DNA of 64,000 nucleotides. It comes from Nocardioides daeguensis. GTDB lineage: Bacteria; Actinomycetota; Actinomycetes; Propionibacteriales; Nocardioidaceae. The position numbers and the translations under genes are program-made. Within the stretch, counting starts at the first letter, position 1. The number at the start of each line of letters is the position of its first letter. The stretch is taken from NCBI RefSeq assembly GCF_019192965.1, contig NZ_JAHTKU010000012.1, forward strand, positions 62,001 through 126,000, in the 5' to 3' direction. Shown in pieces: positions 46,525 to 55,170 of this stretch. The notes beneath the pieces were generated by a model. It did not search any database and was not told where the DNA came from. It was given only the letters and a program-made list of their open reading frames with translations.

Positions 46525-49134
46525 CTAGCGGCCGGTCCGCACGGGGGGCTCACCGTAGAGCGTGGTGCGCTCGCGCACCGGCCGGTCGATGCCGGCGCCG
46601 ATCTCGGTGAGCTCCTCGACGGTCTTGGCGGAGCCGTGCTCGGAGCCGGCCATCCGGGAGATGGTCTCCTCCATCAAGGTGCCGCCGAGGTCGTTGGCGC
46701 CGGCGTTGAGCATGGCCCGGGTGCCGTCGATGCCGAGCTTGACCCACGAGGTCTGGATGTTGGAGATCCGGCCATGGAGCAGGATCCGGGCCATCGCGTG
46801 CACGGCGAGGTTGTCGCGCAGCGTGGGCCCGGGGCGGGCGACGCCCGCCAGGTAGATCGGCGCCGAGGTGTGGACGAACGGCAGCGGCACGAACTCGGTG
46901 AACCCAGCGCTGCCGTTCTCGGCCGCGGTGTCCTGGACCTGCTTGAGCACGCCCAGGTGGCCGACCCAGTGCCGCGGGTTGTCGACGTGGCCGTACATCA
47001 TCGTGCTGGTCGTCGGGAGCCCGATCCGGTGCGCGGTGGAGACGATCTCGATCCAGGTGCGGGTGGGGAGCTTGCCCTTGGTGAGCACCCAGCGGACCTC
47101 GTCGTCGAGGATCTCCGCGGCGGTGCCGGGCAGCGACCCGAGGCCGGACTCGCGGGCCTTGATCAAGAAGTCTTCGATCGACAGCCCGGTGCGGGCGGTG
47201 CCGTTGACGACCTCCATGGGGGAGAACGCGTGGACGTGCATGTCCGGGACCCGCTGCTTGACCGCCGCCGCGATGTCGAAGTAGGCCGACGCGGGCAGCT
47301 CGGGGTCGATGCCGCCCTGCATGCAGACCTCGGTCGCGCCCAGGTCCCAGGCCTCCTGGGCGCGGTCGGCGACCTCGGCGTACGACAGGGAGTAGGCGTC
47401 GGCGTCGGTGCGGCGCTGCGCGAAGGCGCAGAACCGGCACCCGACGTAGCAGACATTGGTGAAGTTGATGTTCCGGTTGACGACGTAGGTGACCTCGTCG
47501 CCGACCGCCTCCTTGCGCAGGTCGTCGGCCAGCCGGACCACGGCTCGCAGCAGGTCGCCTGAGGCGGTCATCAGGGTCAGGGCGTGCTCGTCGGAGAGGT
47601 CGACCAGGCCCGACTCCGCGGCGGCCTCGGCCGCGCGCAGGGCGTCGCCGCCCTCGGCGTGGAGGACGGCGGGAGCACCATCGATCAGCCCGGTCCGGGC
47701 TGCCGCCTCGCCGACGGCCGCCCAGTCGCCGTACACCGACCCGAAGTCGGAGCGACGGTCGTCGGTGCGGCCCCCGGTCGGTCCGTCATGGTCGATGGCG
47801 GCGTGCAGGTCGGTCCGACCGCGGCCATGATCAGCCGCGAAGCCGCCGTCGGGCTCCTGCCAGGGCAGGCCGGTGGGCCGGACCTCGGGGACCGCGAGAC
47901 CGTCGGGGCCGGCGAGCGCGGCGACGTGGGCGTGCAGCCGCGGGTCGATCCAGGCCTCGCCGCGCTGCAGCGACCCGACGACGTACTCCGGGTGCACCGT
48001 CAGCCGGGAGCGCATCTCGAAGCCGCAGGTCGCGGTGATCGAGCGCAGCCGGTCCAGCGAGGGCCACGGCCGCTCCGGGTTGACGTGGTCGGGGGTCAGC
48101 GGCGAGACGCCGCCCCAGTCGTCGACGCCGGCGTCGAGCAGCGCACGGCACTCTTCGAGGTCGACCAGGTTGGGCGGCGCCTGGATCCGGGCCTTCGGGC
48201 CGAGGACGAGGCGGGTGACCGCGATCGCTGCTCGGTACTCCGCGAGGGCGAGGTCGTCGACGTGGCGCATCGCGGTGTCGGGCTTGGCCCGGAAGTTCTG
48301 GACGATGACCTCCTGCACGGCGCCGTAGGCCCGCGAGGTCGCCCGGAGCGCGAAGATCGTCTCCGCGCGCTCGGTCAATGTCTCGCCAATCCCGACCAGC
48401 AGCCCGGTGGTGAACGGGATGCCGTGGCGGCCGGCGTCCTCGAGCACCCGGAGGCGGACCTCGGGGTCCTTGTCGGGGGAGCCGTAGTGCGCCTCGCCCT
48501 TGGTCTCGAACAGTCGCCGCGAGGTGGTCTCCAGCATCATCCCCATCGACGGGGAGACCGGCTTGAGCCGGTTGAGCTCCTCCCACGACATCACGCCGGG
48601 GTTGAGGTGCGGGAGCAGGCCGGTCTCCTCGAGCACCCGGATCGCCATCGCCCGGATGTAGGCCAGCGTCGAGTCGTAACCCTGCTCGTCGAGCCAGGCC
48701 TGCGCCTCGGGCCACCGGTCCTCGGGCCGGTCGCCGAGGGTGAACAGCGCCTCCAGGCAGCCGAGCTCGGCGCCCCGGCGGGCGATGTCGAGGATCTCGT
48801 CGGGGGACAGGTACGGCGACCAATCAGCACCGCCGTCGCGTGCGGCCTGCCTGCGTCCACTTGAAGGCGTCTCCACGAAGGTGCAGTAGTGGCAGCGGTC
48901 GCGGCACAGCCGGGTGATCGGGATGAACACCTTGGGGGAGTAGGTGACGACACCGTCGCGCCCCGCGGCGACCAGGCCCGCGTCGCGGACCTTCGCCGCC
49001 GCCGCGGTCAGCCGGTCGAGCTCCTCGCCGGTCGCGGCGAGGAGAGCGGTGGTCTCCGCGAGGTCGAGCGCGGCGCCGCGCTCGGCGCGGGCCAGCGCCC
49101 GACGGATCTGTTGGGGGGTGGGCACCTCGGACAT
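46525..49134 (-). CDS. fbiC: Bifunctional FO synthase (CofG-CofH fusion)
   Basis: 869 residues; makes the deazaflavin FO, the chromophore of coenzyme F420, from tyrosine and a pyrimidine precursor using two radical-SAM domains. The CofG half has C77-x3-C81-x2-C84 ([11 protein letters not shown]); the CofH half has C562-x3-C566-x2-C569 ([11 protein letters not shown]). Both clusters are intact, so the fusion is full. A TAGGCT -10 box lies seven bases before the ATG, and a KstR-type palindrome covers the -35 region. LLM oxidoreductase and npdG genes that use F420 are close by. Confidence 0.95.
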   Translation of the reverse strand: MSEVPTPQQIRRALARAERGAALDLAETTALLAATGEELDRLTAAAAKVRDAGLVAAGRDGVVTYSPKVFIPITRLCRDRCHYCTFVETPSSGRRQAARDGGADWSPYLSPDEILDIARRGAELGCLEALFTLGDRPEDRWPEAQAWLDEQGYDSTLAYIRAMAIRVLEETGLLPHLNPGVMSWEELNRLKPVSPSMGMMLETTSRRLFETKGEAHYGSPDKDPEVRLRVLEDAGRHGIPFTTGLLVGIGETLTERAETIFALRATSRAYGAVQEVIVQNFRAKPDTAMRHVDDLALAEYRAAIAVTRLVLGPKARIQAPPNLVDLEECRALLDAGVDDWGGVSPLTPDHVNPERPWPSLDRLRSITATCGFEMRSRLTVHPEYVVGSLQRGEAWIDPRLHAHVAALAGPDGLAVPEVRPTGLPWQEPDGGFAADHGRGRTDLHAAIDHDGPTGGRTDDRRSDFGSVYGDWAAVGEAAARTGLIDGAPAVLHAEGGDALRAAEAAAESGLVDLSDEHALTLMTASGDLLRAVVRLADDLRKEAVGDEVTYVVNRNINFTNVCYVGCRFCAFAQRRTDADAYSLSYAEVADRAQEAWDLGATEVCMQGGIDPELPASAYFDIAAAVKQRVPDMHVHAFSPMEVVNGTARTGLSIEDFLIKARESGLGSLPGTAAEILDDEVRWVLTKGKLPTRTWIEIVSTAHRIGLPTTSTMMYGHVDNPRHWVGHLGVLKQVQDTAAENGSAGFTEFVPLPFVHTSAPIYLAGVARPGPTLRDNLAVHAMARILLHGRISNIQTSWVKLGIDGTRAMLNAGANDLGGTLMEETISRMAGSEHGSAKTVEELTEIGAGIDRPVRERTTLYGEPPVRTGR

Positions 49135-49141
49135 CGCGACG

Positions 49142-49147
49142 AGCCTA
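49142..49147 (-). promoter_or_regulatory. Probable -10 box of fbiC (leaderless)
   Basis: On the minus strand TAGGCT is followed by seven bases and the fbiC ATG. Confidence 0.5.
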
Positions 49148-49165
49148 ACGGGTGGACGCCCCGGG

Positions 49166-49179
49166 TAGAACAGGTTCTA
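49166..49179. promoter_or_regulatory. KstR-type operator at the fbiC promoter
   Basis: TAGAAC-AG-GTTCTA, a perfect six-base-arm palindrome that fits TnnAACnnGTTnnA and differs from the site at 24315-24328 only in the centre. It covers the expected -35 position of the fbiC promoter, so a bound TetR-type repressor would block fbiC. Confidence 0.65.
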
Positions 49180-49239
49180 CTCACTGGCCGGACGTCCACC
49201 CGTGAGGACCCGAACGATCGCTGGTCGATCGGCGGGCGA

Positions 49240-51375
49240 TCAGTCGAGCGCCGGCACCTTCTGCTCCTCGGCGGCCGGCGGTCCGGTGACCGTCGCGTCC
49301 CCCCGGTCGAGCTTGCTCGGCCACCAGATCTTCCCGCCCAGGTCGAGGTTCAGCGCGGTCACCAGGACCGACCGGACGATCATCGTGTCGAGCAGCACGC
49401 CCAGCGCGACGGTCGTGCCGAGCTGGAGGGTGAAGGTCATCGGCATCGTCCCGAGCATCGCGAACGTGGCTGCCAGCACCAGGCCGGCCGAGGTGATTAC
49501 GCCGCCGGTCGACGACAGCGCGATCAGGGAGCCGCGCCGGGTGCCGTGGACCGCCGCCTCCTCGCGGACCCGGGTCATCAAGAAGATGTTGTAGTCGATG
49601 CCGAGGGCCACCAGGAAGACGAACGCGAACAACGGGAAGCCCGGATCGGTGTGCTCGCGGCCGTAGAGCAGGTCGAAGACCAGGCCGGAGATGCCGAGCG
49701 CGGCGCCGAAGGACAAGATCACCGTGCCGATGAGCAGGACGGGCGACAGGATGGATCGCAGCAGCCCGGCCAGGATGAGCAGCACGGCGCCCAGCACGAT
49801 CGGGATGATCACCTTGTTGTCCCGTGCCGACGCATCCATGATGTCGATCGAGACGGCCGTCATGCCGGTCGTCAGGGCGTCGGCCCCGGGCACGTCGTGG
49901 ACCGCGGCGCGCACGTCCTCCACGGCTGCGGTCGCCTTGTCGGAGTAGGGATCGCTCGTCAGGTCGGCGACGATCAGCGCCGTGCCGTCCTTGCTCGCGA
50001 CCTGGACCGGCGCGGAGATGCCGTCGACCCCGGACATCGCGGCGACCACGTCGTCCGCGTGGTCGGCGTTCGCCACGACCTGGATCGGTGTGCTCGCGTC
50101 GACGAGGCCGTGCTCGACCAGGATCGTCTGGCCGATCACCGAGTCCTGGTCCTGGGTGTACTGCTCGTCGCTCGGGATGCCGCTCGTGTCGAGGCGGAGG
50201 AAGCCCAGGCACAGGAAGGCAAGGGCGAGGGCGGTGCCGACCCAGACCACGCGCGGCCGCGGGGCGATGCCGCGGCCGACCTTCGCCCACAGCCCGGAGG
50301 CGGTCGGCTCGGAGGTGCCGAAGTGCGGCACGAAGGGCCAGAACACCCAGCGACCGCAGATCACCAGCAGCGCCGGCAGCAGGGTGACCATCACGACGAA
50401 GGTGACGGCGATGCCGATGGCGTTGGCCGGCCCCATGCCAGCGGTCGAGTTGAGGTCGGCGAACATCAGGCAGAGCAGGCCGACGACCACGGTCGCGGAG
50501 CTGGCCAAGATGGCCGGAGCGGCACGGTGGAGGGCGAAGGCCATCGCCTCGTGACGGTCCTCGTGGCGCCTCAGCTCCTCGCGGTAGCGGGCCACCAGCA
50601 GCAGCGCGTAGTCGGTGCCGGCGCCGATGACGAGCACGGTGAGGATGAACTGGGTCTGCCCGTTGACGGTGAGGCTGGTGTTCTTGGCGAGCAGGTAGAG
50701 CACGCCCATCGCGGCGCCGAGTCCGACCACCGCGGTCAGGATGGGCAGCAGCCACAGGATCGGGCTGCGGTAGGTGACCAGCAGGATGAGGACGACGACG
50801 CCGAGCGTGATCAGCAGCAGGTTGCTGTCGCCGGAGGAGAAGATCGTCGCGGCGTCGGCGCTCTGGCCGCCGGCGCCGGCGAGGTAGGACTTCACGCCGT
50901 CGATCGCGATGATCTTGTCGATCTCCGGCTTGAGGTCGGGCAGCTCCTCCCAGAGCTTGTCGCCGTAGTTGACGGTGAACTCGAGCTTGGCGACCTTGCC
51001 GTCCTCGGACACGAACGGCGCGGGGACGCCGGCAGCCTTCGCGCCCTCGGGGGTGAGGACGTTGCTGATGCCGTCGAGCTGGCCGATCTCGCCGGCCTGC
51101 TTCTCGATGTCGGCGAGGTCGGCCGGGGTCAGGCCCGACGCGCGGTAGTAGACGACGGTCGTGCCGACGTCATAGGGGTCCTGGAAGGCGTCGAGCTTCT
51201 CGAACGCCTTGGTCGACTCGGCGCTCTCGGGCAGCCAGGACTCTGTCTCGTTGTTCTGGACGTCGATCAGCTTCCCGGCGAACGACGCCAGGCCGCCGGC
51301 GATCACAATGACCGCGACGAGGACGATCCACTTGGTGACGGGGCCGGTCAGCTTGCCGGCGATCTGACGGTGCAT
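49240..51375 (-). CDS. MMPL family RND transporter
   Basis: 711 residues, a second MMPL protein distinct from that at 3724-5853. First helix at ~13-32 (VTKWIVLVAVIVIAGGLASFA), a periplasmic domain beginning VQNNETESWLP, then GTDYALLLVARYREELRR in the first half and GIDYNIFLMTRVREE in the second, where the motif is GIDY instead of GTDY. MmpL-like proteins with the NNETESWLP loop are common in Actinobacteria and export lipids or drugs. Start at 51375 (ATG) is chosen from the usual MHRQIAGKLTG opening; an in-frame start 36 bp upstream is possible. Confidence 0.87.
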   Translation of the reverse strand: MHRQIAGKLTGPVTKWIVLVAVIVIAGGLASFAGKLIDVQNNETESWLPESAESTKAFEKLDAFQDPYDVGTTVVYYRASGLTPADLADIEKQAGEIGQLDGISNVLTPEGAKAAGVPAPFVSEDGKVAKLEFTVNYGDKLWEELPDLKPEIDKIIAIDGVKSYLAGAGGQSADAATIFSSGDSNLLLITLGVVVLILLVTYRSPILWLLPILTAVVGLGAAMGVLYLLAKNTSLTVNGQTQFILTVLVIGAGTDYALLLVARYREELRRHEDRHEAMAFALHRAAPAILASSATVVVGLLCLMFADLNSTAGMGPANAIGIAVTFVVMVTLLPALLVICGRWVFWPFVPHFGTSEPTASGLWAKVGRGIAPRPRVVWVGTALALAFLCLGFLRLDTSGIPSDEQYTQDQDSVIGQTILVEHGLVDASTPIQVVANADHADDVVAAMSGVDGISAPVQVASKDGTALIVADLTSDPYSDKATAAVEDVRAAVHDVPGADALTTGMTAVSIDIMDASARDNKVIIPIVLGAVLLILAGLLRSILSPVLLIGTVILSFGAALGISGLVFDLLYGREHTDPGFPLFAFVFLVALGIDYNIFLMTRVREEAAVHGTRRGSLIALSSTGGVITSAGLVLAATFAMLGTMPMTFTLQLGTTVALGVLLDTMIVRSVLVTALNLDLGGKIWWPSKLDRGDATVTGPPAAEEQKVPALD

Positions 51376-51484
51376 AGGACGAACTCTTCCAGTGAGGACC
51401 GACAATGGCATCGGGGATTTCTCCGTGATGACCCTGGGATCACCCTGGACTCATCGCCGAGCGGAACTTCTTCCTCACCGACGT

Positions 51485-51526
51485 CGAACGGCGGCCCCGG
51501 ATCTCGACATCCGGGGCCGCCGTTCG
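51485..51526. terminator. Perfect 18-bp hairpin terminator
   Basis: Arms 51485-51502 (CGAACGGCGGCCCCGGAT) and 51509-51526 pair without mismatch around loop CTCGAC. It lies after the acyl-CoA dehydrogenase stop and upstream of the MMPL gene, ending the dehydrogenase transcript. Confidence 0.8.
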
Positions 51527-51530
51527 GTGC

Positions 51531-51570
51531 GGTCTCGATACGCGCATCGCGACCTCGTGCCGCGGTCGGT
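51531..51570. repeat. Palindromic intergenic repeat, copy B (truncated)
   Basis: GGTCTCGATACGCGCATCGC with GACCTCGTGCCGCGGTCGG matches copy A (33075-33129, inverted) closely for about 40 bp, then breaks off at the end of the acyl-CoA dehydrogenase gene. Confidence 0.7.
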
Positions 51571-51574
51571 CAGC

Positions 51575-52723
51575 TCACAGGCCGAGCGAGCGCCCGATGA
51601 TCTCCTTCTGGATCTCGGTCGTGCCGCCGTAGATCGTCTGGATCCGGGTGTCGGCGTACGCCTTGGCGATGGGGTACTCGAGCATGTAGCCGTAGCCGCC
51701 GTGCATCTGCAGGCCCTGGTCGACGATCTTCTTCTGCAGCTCGGTGGTCCACCACTTGGCCATCGAGGCCAGGGAGGTGTCGACCTGTCCGGCGTTGAGC
51801 AGCTCGACGCAGTGGTTGACGAAGGTCCGGGCGATGTAGGCCTCGGTCGCCATCTCCGCGAGCACGAACCGGGTGTTTTGGAACTTGCCGATCGGCTTGC
51901 CGAACGCCTCGCGGCTCTTGACGTAGTCGAGGGTCAGGTCGAGGACGTGCTCGATGGCGGCGATCGCGATGGTGGCGATCGAGACCCGCTCCTGGGGAAG
52001 GTTCTGCATCAGGTAGACGAAGCCCTGCCCCTCCTCGCCCAGGAGGTTCGCCTTGGGCACCTCGACGTTGTCGAAGCTCAGCTCGGCGGTGTCCTGCGCC
52101 TTGAGGCCGAGCTTGTCGAGGTTGCGGCCCCGGGTGAATCCGGCCATGCCCTCCTCGACGACCAGCAGGCTGATCCCGTGGGCGCCGGCGTCGGGGTTGG
52201 TGCGGGCCACCACGATCACCAGGTCGGAGTGGATGCCGTTGGTGATGAAGGTCTTCGACCCGTTGAGGACGTAGTGGTCGCCCTTGTCGACGGCCGTGGT
52301 CCGGATGCCCTGGAGGTCGGACCCCGCGCCCGGCTCGGTCATCGCGATCGCGGTGACGATGTCGCCGGACACCGTCCCCGGCAGCCAGCGCGCCTTCTGC
52401 TCGTCGTTGGCGAGCGAGACCAGGTAGGGGACCGTGATGTCGTTGTGCAGGGCGAAGCCGAGCCCGCTGGCGTGCGCGCGGGTGATCTCCTCGGTCAGCA
52501 CCATGTGGTAGCGGAAGTCCTTGATGCCGGGACCGTCGTACTCCTCGGGGACCTCGAAGCCGAGCAGGCCGGCGCGGCCGGCCTTGCGCCACACCTCGCG
52601 GTCGACCAGGCCGTCCTTCTCCCACTGGTCGTGGTGCGGGACGACCTCCCTCTCCAGGAAGGTCCGCGCGGTGGCGCGGAAGTCCTCGTGCTCGGTCTCG
52701 TAGATGCTGGGACGCTCGGGCAT
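51575..52723 (-). CDS. Acyl-CoA dehydrogenase
   Basis: 382 residues, FAD flavoprotein that introduces the alpha-beta double bond in acyl-CoA. Conserved: AIAMTEPGAGSDLQGI (FAD/substrate loop) at ~128-143, GSKTFITNG at ~161, REAFGKPIGKFQ at ~265 and QMHGGYGYMLEYPIAKAYADTRIQTIYGG at ~335-363; the catalytic Glu region TIYGGTTEI is of the short-chain type. ATG shares one base with the stop of the LLM oxidoreductase gene (TGATG), so the two are co-translated. Confidence 0.92.
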   Translation of the reverse strand: MPERPSIYETEHEDFRATARTFLEREVVPHHDQWEKDGLVDREVWRKAGRAGLLGFEVPEEYDGPGIKDFRYHMVLTEEITRAHASGLGFALHNDITVPYLVSLANDEQKARWLPGTVSGDIVTAIAMTEPGAGSDLQGIRTTAVDKGDHYVLNGSKTFITNGIHSDLVIVVARTNPDAGAHGISLLVVEEGMAGFTRGRNLDKLGLKAQDTAELSFDNVEVPKANLLGEEGQGFVYLMQNLPQERVSIATIAIAAIEHVLDLTLDYVKSREAFGKPIGKFQNTRFVLAEMATEAYIARTFVNHCVELLNAGQVDTSLASMAKWWTTELQKKIVDQGLQMHGGYGYMLEYPIAKAYADTRIQTIYGGTTEIQKEIIGRSLGL

Positions 52724-53760
52724 CAGCTCACCCACTCCTTGATCTGTGCGATGGTGCCGGCGGGGTCGTCCGACGCCGGTGAGACGGAAAGGTTGGTCAC
52801 GCCGGACTCCCGGAAGGCGGCGATCCGCTCCTGGACGTACGACGCCGGGCCGACCAGGTTGCCGGCCTCGAGCCACTCGAGGGGGACGAGGGCCTCGGCC
52901 TCCTTCTTCTTGCCGGAGAGGTAGAGGTCCTGGATCTCCTTGGCCTCCTTCTCGAAGCCGTACTCGCAGGCCAGCTGGTTGTAGAAGTTCTTGTCGCGCG
53001 CGCCCATGCCGCCGACGTACAGGGCGTAGAGGGGGCGCATGAAGTCGAGCAGCGCCTTGGTCTCGGGGCCCTCGCCGATGGCGACCATGCCGCCGGCGCA
53101 GATCTCGAGCGGCTTGAGGTCGGCGGAGCGCTTCGCGGCGCCGCGGGCCAGCGGGTCGCCCCAGACCTGCTGGGCCTTCTCCGGGTAGTAGAGGAAGGGC
53201 AGCCAGCCGTCGGCGACCTCGGCGGCCATCGCGACGTTCTTGTCACCGAGCGCGGCGACCCAGATCGGCAGGTCGGCCCGCTCGGGCTTGTTGAGCAGCT
53301 TCAACGGCTTGCCGAGGCCGAGTCCCTGGCCCTCGGGGAGGGGGACCTGGACGGTCTTGCCCTGGAAGTCGAGGCGCTCGCCGCGCAGGCCGGCGCGGAG
53401 CACCTCGATCACCTCGCGGGTGCGGGTCAGCGGGCGGTCGTACGGCAGGCCGTGGAAGCCCTCGATGACCTGCGGCCCGGAGGCGCCGAGGCCGAGCACG
53501 GCCCGGCCGCCGGAGACGTTGTCGAGCCCGGCCGCGGTCTGCAGCAGGGCGCCGGGGGTGCGGGAGTAGACATTGAGGATGCCCGCGCCGATCTCGACGG
53601 TCTCGGTCTTCGCGGCGAGGTAGCCCATCAGGGTGGGCGCGTCGAACCCGTACGGCTCGGCGACCCAGATGGTGTCCAGTCCGGCCTTCTCCAGCGCGAC
53701 GACCTGGTCGGCCGACTCGCGCGGGTTCCCCGCGTAGACGAGGGGCATCGACAGCTTCAT
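52723..53760 (-). CDS. LLM-class F420-dependent oxidoreductase
   Basis: 345 residues of the luciferase-like (bacterial luciferase TIM-barrel) family, F420-dependent type: MKLSMPLVYAGNPRESADQVVALEKAGLDTIWVAEPYGFDAPT opens like actinobacterial F420 enzymes, with TVEIGAGILNVYSRTPGALLQTAAGLDNVSGGR at ~70-102. Such enzymes move hydride between F420 and an organic substrate. It leads a two-gene operon with the acyl-CoA dehydrogenase and is divergent from npdG, which recycles F420, across a 21-bp palindrome. ATG at 53760 is preferred to an upstream start that would cross that palindrome. Confidence 0.88.
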   Translation of the reverse strand: MKLSMPLVYAGNPRESADQVVALEKAGLDTIWVAEPYGFDAPTLMGYLAAKTETVEIGAGILNVYSRTPGALLQTAAGLDNVSGGRAVLGLGASGPQVIEGFHGLPYDRPLTRTREVIEVLRAGLRGERLDFQGKTVQVPLPEGQGLGLGKPLKLLNKPERADLPIWVAALGDKNVAMAAEVADGWLPFLYYPEKAQQVWGDPLARGAAKRSADLKPLEICAGGMVAIGEGPETKALLDFMRPLYALYVGGMGARDKNFYNQLACEYGFEKEAKEIQDLYLSGKKKEAEALVPLEWLEAGNLVGPASYVQERIAAFRESGVTNLSVSPASDDPAGTIAQIKEWVS

Positions 53761-53826
53761 GAACAGTCCCTTCCGGCCTGGCGGCCACGGTGACGAGTGC
53801 CGGTGATTCGCCACCGACAGCACAAC

Positions 53827-53847
53827 TGTGACAGTAATACTGTCACA
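53827..53847. promoter_or_regulatory. Perfect 21-bp palindromic operator
   Basis: TGTGACAGT-AAT-ACTGTCACA: nine-base arms without mismatch, between the divergent LLM oxidoreductase and npdG genes. Size and symmetry suit a TetR- or GntR-family dimer controlling both directions. No regulator gene is adjacent. Confidence 0.8.
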
Positions 53848-53912
53848 ATGTCCATGGCTGTTGCGGGTGAGACGGGCCGTCGCGGCCCGGCGCCCGCGTG
53901 ATAGGAGGAACC

Positions 53913-54617
53913 GTGACTTCTACCGACACCCCCACCCGCTACACCGTCGCCGTCATCGGCGGCACCGGACCGCAGGGCAAGGGCCTGGGCTACCGCTTCG
54001 CGCGGCACGGCCACGACATCGTGCTCGGCTCGCGGGCGGCCGAGAAGGCCGAGGCCGTCGCCGCCGAGGTGACCGAGCGGCTGGCATCGGTGGCCGGTGC
54101 GGGTACGGCCCGCGGCGCGGCCAACGCCGACGCGATCGCCGCCGCCGACGTCGTCCTCCTCGCGGTGCCCTACGACGGCCACGACGAGCTGGTCGCCTCC
54201 CTCGCCGAGGGCGGCGCGCTCGACGGCAAGACCGTCATCTCCTGCGTGAACCCGCTCGCCTTCGACAAGCGCGGCGCGCACGGCCGGGTCATCAACAACG
54301 GCGAGGGCTCCGCCGCCGAGTCGGCTGCTGAGATCGTGCCCGGCGCCGTCGTGGTCGGCGCCTTCCACAACGTCGCGGCCCCCGCGCTGTGGGGCGAGGA
54401 GGAGTTCCTCGACGAGGACGTGATCGTCGTCGGCGACACCCTCGAGGGCAAGCAGGTCGCCATCGACCTCGCCGCCTCCGTGACCGGCCGCCCCGGCGTC
54501 GACGGCGGCAAGCTCCGCCTCGCCCGGGTCCTCGAGCCCTTCACCGCCGTGCTGATCTCGATCAACCGGAAGTACAAGACCCACTCGGGCATCCGGGTCA
54601 CCGGACTCGACCACTGA
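53913..54617 (+). CDS. npdG: NADPH-dependent F420 reductase
   Basis: 234 residues, F420H2:NADP+ oxidoreductase family. The NADP loop VAVIGGTGPQGKGLGYRFARHGH at ~12-34 and GSRAAEKA with the phosphate-binding Ser-Arg at ~40 are typical, as are LAVPYDGHDEL, VISCVNPLAF and VGAFHNVAAPALW. It supplies reduced F420 to enzymes such as the divergent LLM oxidoreductase. GTG at 53913 follows AGGAGG by six bases. npdG was named in nitrophenol-degrading Rhodococcus, but this reductase is general. Confidence 0.92.
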   Translation: MTSTDTPTRYTVAVIGGTGPQGKGLGYRFARHGHDIVLGSRAAEKAEAVAAEVTERLASVAGAGTARGAANADAIAAADVVLLAVPYDGHDELVASLAEGGALDGKTVISCVNPLAFDKRGAHGRVINNGEGSAAESAAEIVPGAVVVGAFHNVAAPALWGEEEFLDEDVIVVGDTLEGKQVAIDLAASVTGRPGVDGGKLRLARVLEPFTAVLISINRKYKTHSGIRVTGLDH

Positions 54618-54629
54618 GTCGTGTCTCGC

Positions 54630-54847
54630 CTTGTAACTAAGGGTTACAGCACGAAATTCGGTGCCACAACGCCTGGGTAGTAGCTACAACGCCCTGGTAG
54701 ACGGCTCGACGGACGCCTCAAGGTGCGCGCGGCCGAGTCCCTCGCTCGCGTGGCGACCTCGGGGTGCCAGACGTGTCCACCAGGGCGCTGTGGCTACTAC
54801 CTCGGTGCTGGGGCACCCAAATGTGCGCTGTAACCCTTAGTTACAAG
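54630..54847. repeat. MITE-like inverted-repeat element, 218 bp
   Basis: The ends are perfect inverted repeats of 21 bp (54630-54650 and 54827-54847; core TGTAAC-TAAGG-GTTACA). The inverted similarity continues inward in blocks (GGTGCC, GGTAGTAGC, ACA-CGCCCTGGT-GAC) to about 75 bp per arm, leaving ~65 bp of unique centre. No open frame of note lies inside. It occupies nearly all of the gap between convergent genes. It looks like a miniature inverted-repeat transposable element or a giant hairpin; no clear target-site duplication is seen. Confidence 0.7.
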
Positions 54848-54861
54848 CGCGCGCGGGAAGG

Positions 54862-55170
54862 TCATTGCCAGTCCCGTGCCTGCTGGCCCTCCCAGCCGGC
54901 CTGCTCCCAGGTCTCGTCCGGGCGACGACCGCGGAGCACCGACGCGATCAGCCCGGCCGCGCCGGCGGCCAACCAGGGCAGCCCCATGATCCAGCCGTCC
55001 TCCTCGACCTGCACGGTGTCGCTGACGACCAGCGCCCACACGATCAGCAGCCCGGTGAAGGCGACGCCCATGACCAGGTGCCCGGTGTTGACCCGGTGCC
55101 AGCCGGTACGGCGGCCCGCGGTGGACCGCTCCTCGCGGGGAAGCTCGGGGGTCTCGTCGGGGTAGCTCAT
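54862..55170 (-). CDS. Small two-helix membrane protein
   Basis: 102 residues, function unknown. Charged N-terminus (~1-28), membrane helices at ~30-49 (GHLVMGVAFTGLLIVWALVV) and ~62-78 (MGLPWLAAGAAGLIASVL), then a short Trp-rich tail. Its ATG overlaps the stop of the PspC-domain gene (ATGA), so it is co-translated with that envelope-stress protein and may assist it. Confidence 0.7.
   Translation of the reverse strand: MSYPDETPELPREERSTAGRRTGWHRVNTGHLVMGVAFTGLLIVWALVVSDTVQVEEDGWIMGLPWLAAGAAGLIASVLRGRRPDETWEQAGWEGQQARDWQ

Noticed and set aside
54630..54650. TGTAAC-N5-GTTACA as an operator
   Set aside because: Both copies lie between the 3' ends of convergent genes, where an operator has no promoter to act on; treated instead as ends of a repeat element.
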